Positions 61,403 to 64,000 of a DNA stretch of 64,000 nt are shown in pieces. The stretch's first letter is position 1. Every line of letters begins with the position of its first letter. Source of the stretch: Marinobacter manganoxydans MnI7-9. Its GTDB lineage: Bacteria > Pseudomonadota > Gammaproteobacteria > Pseudomonadales > Oleiphilaceae. Both the position numbers and the translations under genes were made by a program. The notes under the pieces are model-generated. The model worked only from the letters and a program-made list of their open reading frames with translations, searched no databases and was not told where the DNA came from. The stretch is taken from the NCBI RefSeq assembly GCF_000235625.1, contig NZ_AGTR01000085.1:124001-188000 (forward strand), in the 5' to 3' direction.

Positions 61403-62509
61403 ATGAGCGCAACTGGTCCGGACAAAGAACGGCAGATGCTGGGATTGTTCCTGGTGCCGGGCGCTTACCTGCGGGTTCTGGCCGAGACAGTGCGCCAGCT
61501 GGGCTATAACGACCGGTTACTCTATGAAGGCCTGGAGTTCAGCCCGGACGATCTCAAGTCCAACGACAGTCGGGTGTTTGTCACCGATGCCATCATCATG
61601 GCCAAACGGGCCGTGAACCTGGCCGGCCAGGACGGTCTCAGCTTCACGCTGGCCCGGGAGTTGCGGCTGACAATCCACGGCACCCTGGGCTTCGCGGCCC
61701 TAACCAGTCCCACCTTTGCCGATGCCCTGGATTCGGTGCGCCGTTACCTGCATTTGCGGGTGCCGTTCCTTAGCATGAGCCAGTCCGAAGCGGGCGATCA
61801 GGTGCTGGTAAAGCTGTGCACCGAATTCGAAGTGCCCGGCCTCTATCCGTTTCTGGCGGAGACCGTCAGCGCCACTCTGATCCTGCTGACCGAACAGCTC
61901 CTGGATCGGGAGGACGCGGCAAAACACGGCTTTGCCCTGGAAGACGGCAAACTGCCGGGTGTCTCCGTTCGCCTGAGCGCTCCGGAGCCGCCCTGGTACC
62001 AGCGGTTTGCCGACCAGCTTCCGGTTCGGTTCGAGTACGGCCAGGCCGACGAAATGATGGTGTTCCCCCGGGAGCTTCTCGATGTGCGTATGCGCCTGGC
62101 CGATGCGGAAGCCTCCCGAATGGCCCGGGACCAATGCGAATTCGAGCTGCAGAAGGCGCTGAAGGAACAGGGCGATATCGTCCTGGCGATCCGCAACATG
62201 CTCCGAATGATGCCCGGGCCGTTGCCGTCACTGGAAGCCATGGCCGAACGCTTCTGCGTCTCGTCGCGCACCCTGAAACGCCGGCTGGCGGACCGGGATA
62301 CCAGCTATCGGGAGATCCTCGAATCGGTGCTGAAAGACCGGGCGATCCAGTTGCTCCGGTATACCAACCAGTCGGTCAGCGAGATTGCCTACGAATTGGG
62401 CTATGCGGACCTCTCCAACTTCAGCCGGGCCTTCCGGAAGTGGACCGGGAAGTCGGCCAGAGAGTTTCGCGAGGGTGGTCCGGACCCTGCGCCGGAAGTT
62501 GGGCCCTGA
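61403..62509 (+). CDS. AraC-family regulator with PF12625-type N-terminal domain, 368 aa
   Basis: Same architecture as the AraC protein at 3168-4235: ligand domain containing LARELRLTIHGTLGFAALTS, then the AraC double helix-turn-helix with ELGYADLSNFSRAFRKWTGK. AAGGA precedes the second of two nearby ATGs, so 61403 is used (61397 is possible). The divergent metal-dependent hydrolase gene across a 225-base gap is the probable target. I saw no clear operator in that gap. Confidence 0.9.
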   Translation: MSATGPDKERQMLGLFLVPGAYLRVLAETVRQLGYNDRLLYEGLEFSPDDLKSNDSRVFVTDAIIMAKRAVNLAGQDGLSFTLARELRLTIHGTLGFAALTSPTFADALDSVRRYLHLRVPFLSMSQSEAGDQVLVKLCTEFEVPGLYPFLAETVSATLILLTEQLLDREDAAKHGFALEDGKLPGVSVRLSAPEPPWYQRFADQLPVRFEYGQADEMMVFPRELLDVRMRLADAEASRMARDQCEFELQKALKEQGDIVLAIRNMLRMMPGPLPSLEAMAERFCVSSRTLKRRLADRDTSYREILESVLKDRAIQLLRYTNQSVSEIAYELGYADLSNFSRAFRKWTGKSAREFREGGPDPAPEVGP

Positions 62510-62568
62510 TGTTTGGCTTGGGCGGTTGGGTTTCTCTTGCCGCTGGGTTTGGAGCGTGGTCGCAGGGA

Positions 62569-62640
62569 GGGGCATAATTTTTTTGGGTAAAAACAACTCG
62601 CTTCGCTCAGACATCTTTTTCCCCAAAAAAATTATGCCCC
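62569..62640. repeat. Palindromic core element, copy C
   Basis: Arms of 19 bases at 62569-62587 and 62622-62640 are perfectly complementary (GGGGCATAATTTTTTTGGG and its reverse complement), enclosing the shared core in forward orientation. It follows the AraC gene by 59 bases. About 96 bases later comes copy D. The rest of the 62510-62895 gap shows nothing I recognise. Confidence 0.88.
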
Positions 62641-62736
62641 ACCCCACGCCCTGCTGACAGACGAGATTGCCGTGTTATTTTTTATTGCTCTGTCTTAATT
62701 TGCTTTTCGTTTCCTATGCCACAATTGTTTGACGGA

Positions 62737-62823
62737 CGGGGGGAAGGAATATTTTCCCGACAGGAAAAAGATGTCTGAGCGAAGCGAGTTGTTTTTCCCG
62801 AGGGAAAATATTCCTTCCCCCCG
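62737..62823. repeat. Palindromic core element, copy D
   Basis: Arms of 22 bases at 62737-62758 and 62802-62823 are perfectly complementary (inner part GGAATATTTTCCC), enclosing the shared core in reverse orientation. It lies 73 bases before the TM2 gene. Its arms resemble those of copies A-C only in the inner TTTTCCC. Confidence 0.88.
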
Positions 62824-62895
62824 GCCAGCCCCCAAATCAACCCGGCTAGGGCCATAATTGAAACCGGACACCAACCCAAAAGGATGAAAACGAAC

Positions 62896-63303
62896 ATGAC
62901 CCAAAGGCCAGACACCCACAGCAAACTGATCGGCTACCTGCTCTGGATCTTCGGATTCCTGGGCTCCCATCGGTTTTACTACGGCAAACCCGTTACCGGC
63001 ACCATCTGGTTCTTTACCCTGGGGCTGCTGTTCATCGGCTGGATCATCGACCTGTTCCTGATCCCGGCCATGGACCGGGAGGCGGATCTTCGGTTCCGGG
63101 AAGGTGAGGTCAGCTACAACATAAGCTGGATCCTGCTGACCTTCCTGGGGGTGTTCGGGATTCATCGGATGTACATGGGCAAGTGGATTACCGGCATCAT
63201 CTACCTGTTTACCGGCGGCCTGTTCCTGATCGGCGTGCTGTATGACTTCTGGACCCTGAACAACCAGATTTCCATCCGGAACGAAGAACGCCGGTTCGGT
63301 TGA
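62896..63303 (+). CDS. TM2-domain membrane protein, 135 aa
   Basis: Two TM2-type repeats, each with two helices: LIGYLLWIFGFLGSHRFYYG, followed by a second helix (IWFFTLGLLFIGWIIDLFLI), and then ISWILLTFLGVFGIHRMYMG with its second helix. The loop G-x-HR-x-Y is the TM2 hallmark. Function is unknown. ATG 62896 is preferred; ATG 62884 touches the likely AAAAGG ribosome binding site. Confidence 0.87.
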   Translation: MTQRPDTHSKLIGYLLWIFGFLGSHRFYYGKPVTGTIWFFTLGLLFIGWIIDLFLIPAMDREADLRFREGEVSYNISWILLTFLGVFGIHRMYMGKWITGIIYLFTGGLFLIGVLYDFWTLNNQISIRNEERRFG

Positions 63304-63313
63304 TCGGTTTTGC

Positions 63314-64000
63314 CTAAAGGCCGGCGGCGGTTTCCAGTTCGACCAGGGCCTCTTCCAGATAGTCGAGCATCCGCTGCAGGCTGGGTAGCGTGCGGCGGCA
63401 GCCGATAAGGCCGAATTCCACCTGGTCGCCGTAGCTGGTCAGGGTCATGTTCAGGGCCAGGCGATCCATGGCGATGGAGACCGGGTACATGCCGTCCATC
63501 GTGGCGCCGTTCCAGTAGCAAGTCTCTCGCGGGCCGGGAACGTTGGAAATCACCACGTTGAAGGTCTGCCATTTCGGTGCCATGCCGGTGAGCAGATTGA
63601 ACGCCGCCGGCGCCAGGGTCAGGGCGGTGTAGTTGATGATTTCTTCCGCAGACATGTCGGCGTAGCGGTCCTTGGCGGCTTTCACGTCCTCATGGATCTG
63701 CATCAGTCGTGTCACCGGGCTGGTGACATCGGTGTGCAGTGAGGCGAGGATAACGCCGACCTGGTTGCCGCCGGAGCTGTCATCCTTGCGCAGGGACACC
63801 GGCACCATGGCGATCAGCGGCTTTTCCGGCAGGGCGTCCTGGTTCATCAGGTAGCTGCGCAGCGCGGTGGCGCACATGGCCATCACCACATCATTGACCG
63901 TGGTTCCATAGGCCTTGCACACACCCTTTATCCGGCTCAGGCAGTAAGATTGCGCGGCGAAGCGTCGGGAACCGGTGATCTTCTGGTTCAGGATGCTGCG
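63314..64000 (-). CDS. Wax ester synthase/diacylglycerol acyltransferase (partial, C-terminal 228 aa)
   Basis: WS/DGAT joins fatty alcohols or diacylglycerol with acyl-CoA to make wax esters or triacylglycerol. The window holds only the C-terminal half: TVNDVVMAMCATALRSYL is the conserved ND motif helix, followed by VPVSLRKDD, GNQVGVILASLHT and NVVISNVPGP. The catalytic HHxxxDG lies upstream beyond base 64000; the frame is open to the edge (NQKITGSRRFA). The gene runs against the TM2 gene, 10 bases from its stop. It is a strong marker of a Marinobacter-like storage metabolism. Confidence 0.93.
   Translation of the reverse strand, partial: RSILNQKITGSRRFAAQSYCLSRIKGVCKAYGTTVNDVVMAMCATALRSYLMNQDALPEKPLIAMVPVSLRKDDSSGGNQVGVILASLHTDVTSPVTRLMQIHEDVKAAKDRYADMSAEEIINYTALTLAPAAFNLLTGMAPKWQTFNVVISNVPGPRETCYWNGATMDGMYPVSIAMDRLALNMTLTSYGDQVEFGLIGCRRTLPSLQRMLDYLEEALVELETAAGL

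Overview
The window reads as a chromosomal segment of a marine, moderately halophilic gammaproteobacterium, most likely Marinobacter or a close relative. This is inferred from protein content, not from a marker search. The pointers are a wax ester synthase/DGAT at the right edge, ectoine-type genes with a dedicated aspartokinase, Na+-coupled transport, and a gammaproteobacterial housekeeping set (queC/queE, pdxH, tag, yfbR, an Lpp/OprI-like lipoprotein). Coding density is high. I see no prophage, insertion sequence, CRISPR array or rRNA. One tRNA (Gly, CCC anticodon) is present.

Layout. 0-1.7 kb: a 90-aa unknown protein behind a leader that looks like a transcription attenuator, a possible small RNA, a small membrane protein and a DEDDh exonuclease. 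1.8-3.2 kb: queC-queE. 3.2-8.1 kb (minus): an AraC regulator, an alpha/beta hydrolase, a secreted nuclease and a WYL regulator. 8.3-12.4 kb: two MFS transporters, a MarR regulator, and a Mn2+ (yybP-ykoY) riboswitch ahead of a TMEM165/UPF0016 Mn exporter. 12.5-17.1 kb: envelope genes (two L,D-transpeptidase-family proteins, an NfeD/stomatin pair, an alanine-rich lipoprotein). 17.2-27.4 kb: a K+/H+ antiporter, tRNA-Gly, NDH-2, a TetR-controlled AhpD-like gene with three operators, a NosR-like flavoprotein, GST, LOG, a spermidine-synthase-like protein, an ankyrin protein and PEBP. 27.5-33.5 kb: an LpxH-like phosphoesterase, a ferric-iron ABC transporter in three separate units, and a VTT protein. 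33.5-42 kb: an ECF sigma operon ending in an ADP-ribosylglycohydrolase homologue, then a VTT-flavin disulfide reductase fusion overlapping a radical SAM gene, a Na+/solute symporter and a phosphoesterase-like protein. 42.1-45.7 kb: ectA, ectB and ask, with ectC missing from its usual place. 45.8-64 kb: an RpoS-like sigma factor, tag, PPTase, pdxH, MHYT and GGDEF signalling proteins, a 939-aa AsmA/DUF748 protein, yfbR, a second stomatin/NfeD pair, an SDR, a second AraC regulator, a TM2 protein and the WS/DGAT.

The most unusual non-coding feature is a family of four intergenic palindromes (39.3, 60.2, 62.6 and 62.8 kb). They share a ~34-nt core, but each copy has its own long, near-perfect self-complementary arms. 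A fifth palindrome with another core and 28-nt arms sits beside the first. I could run no searches or folding; start codons were chosen by ribosome binding site and family length.
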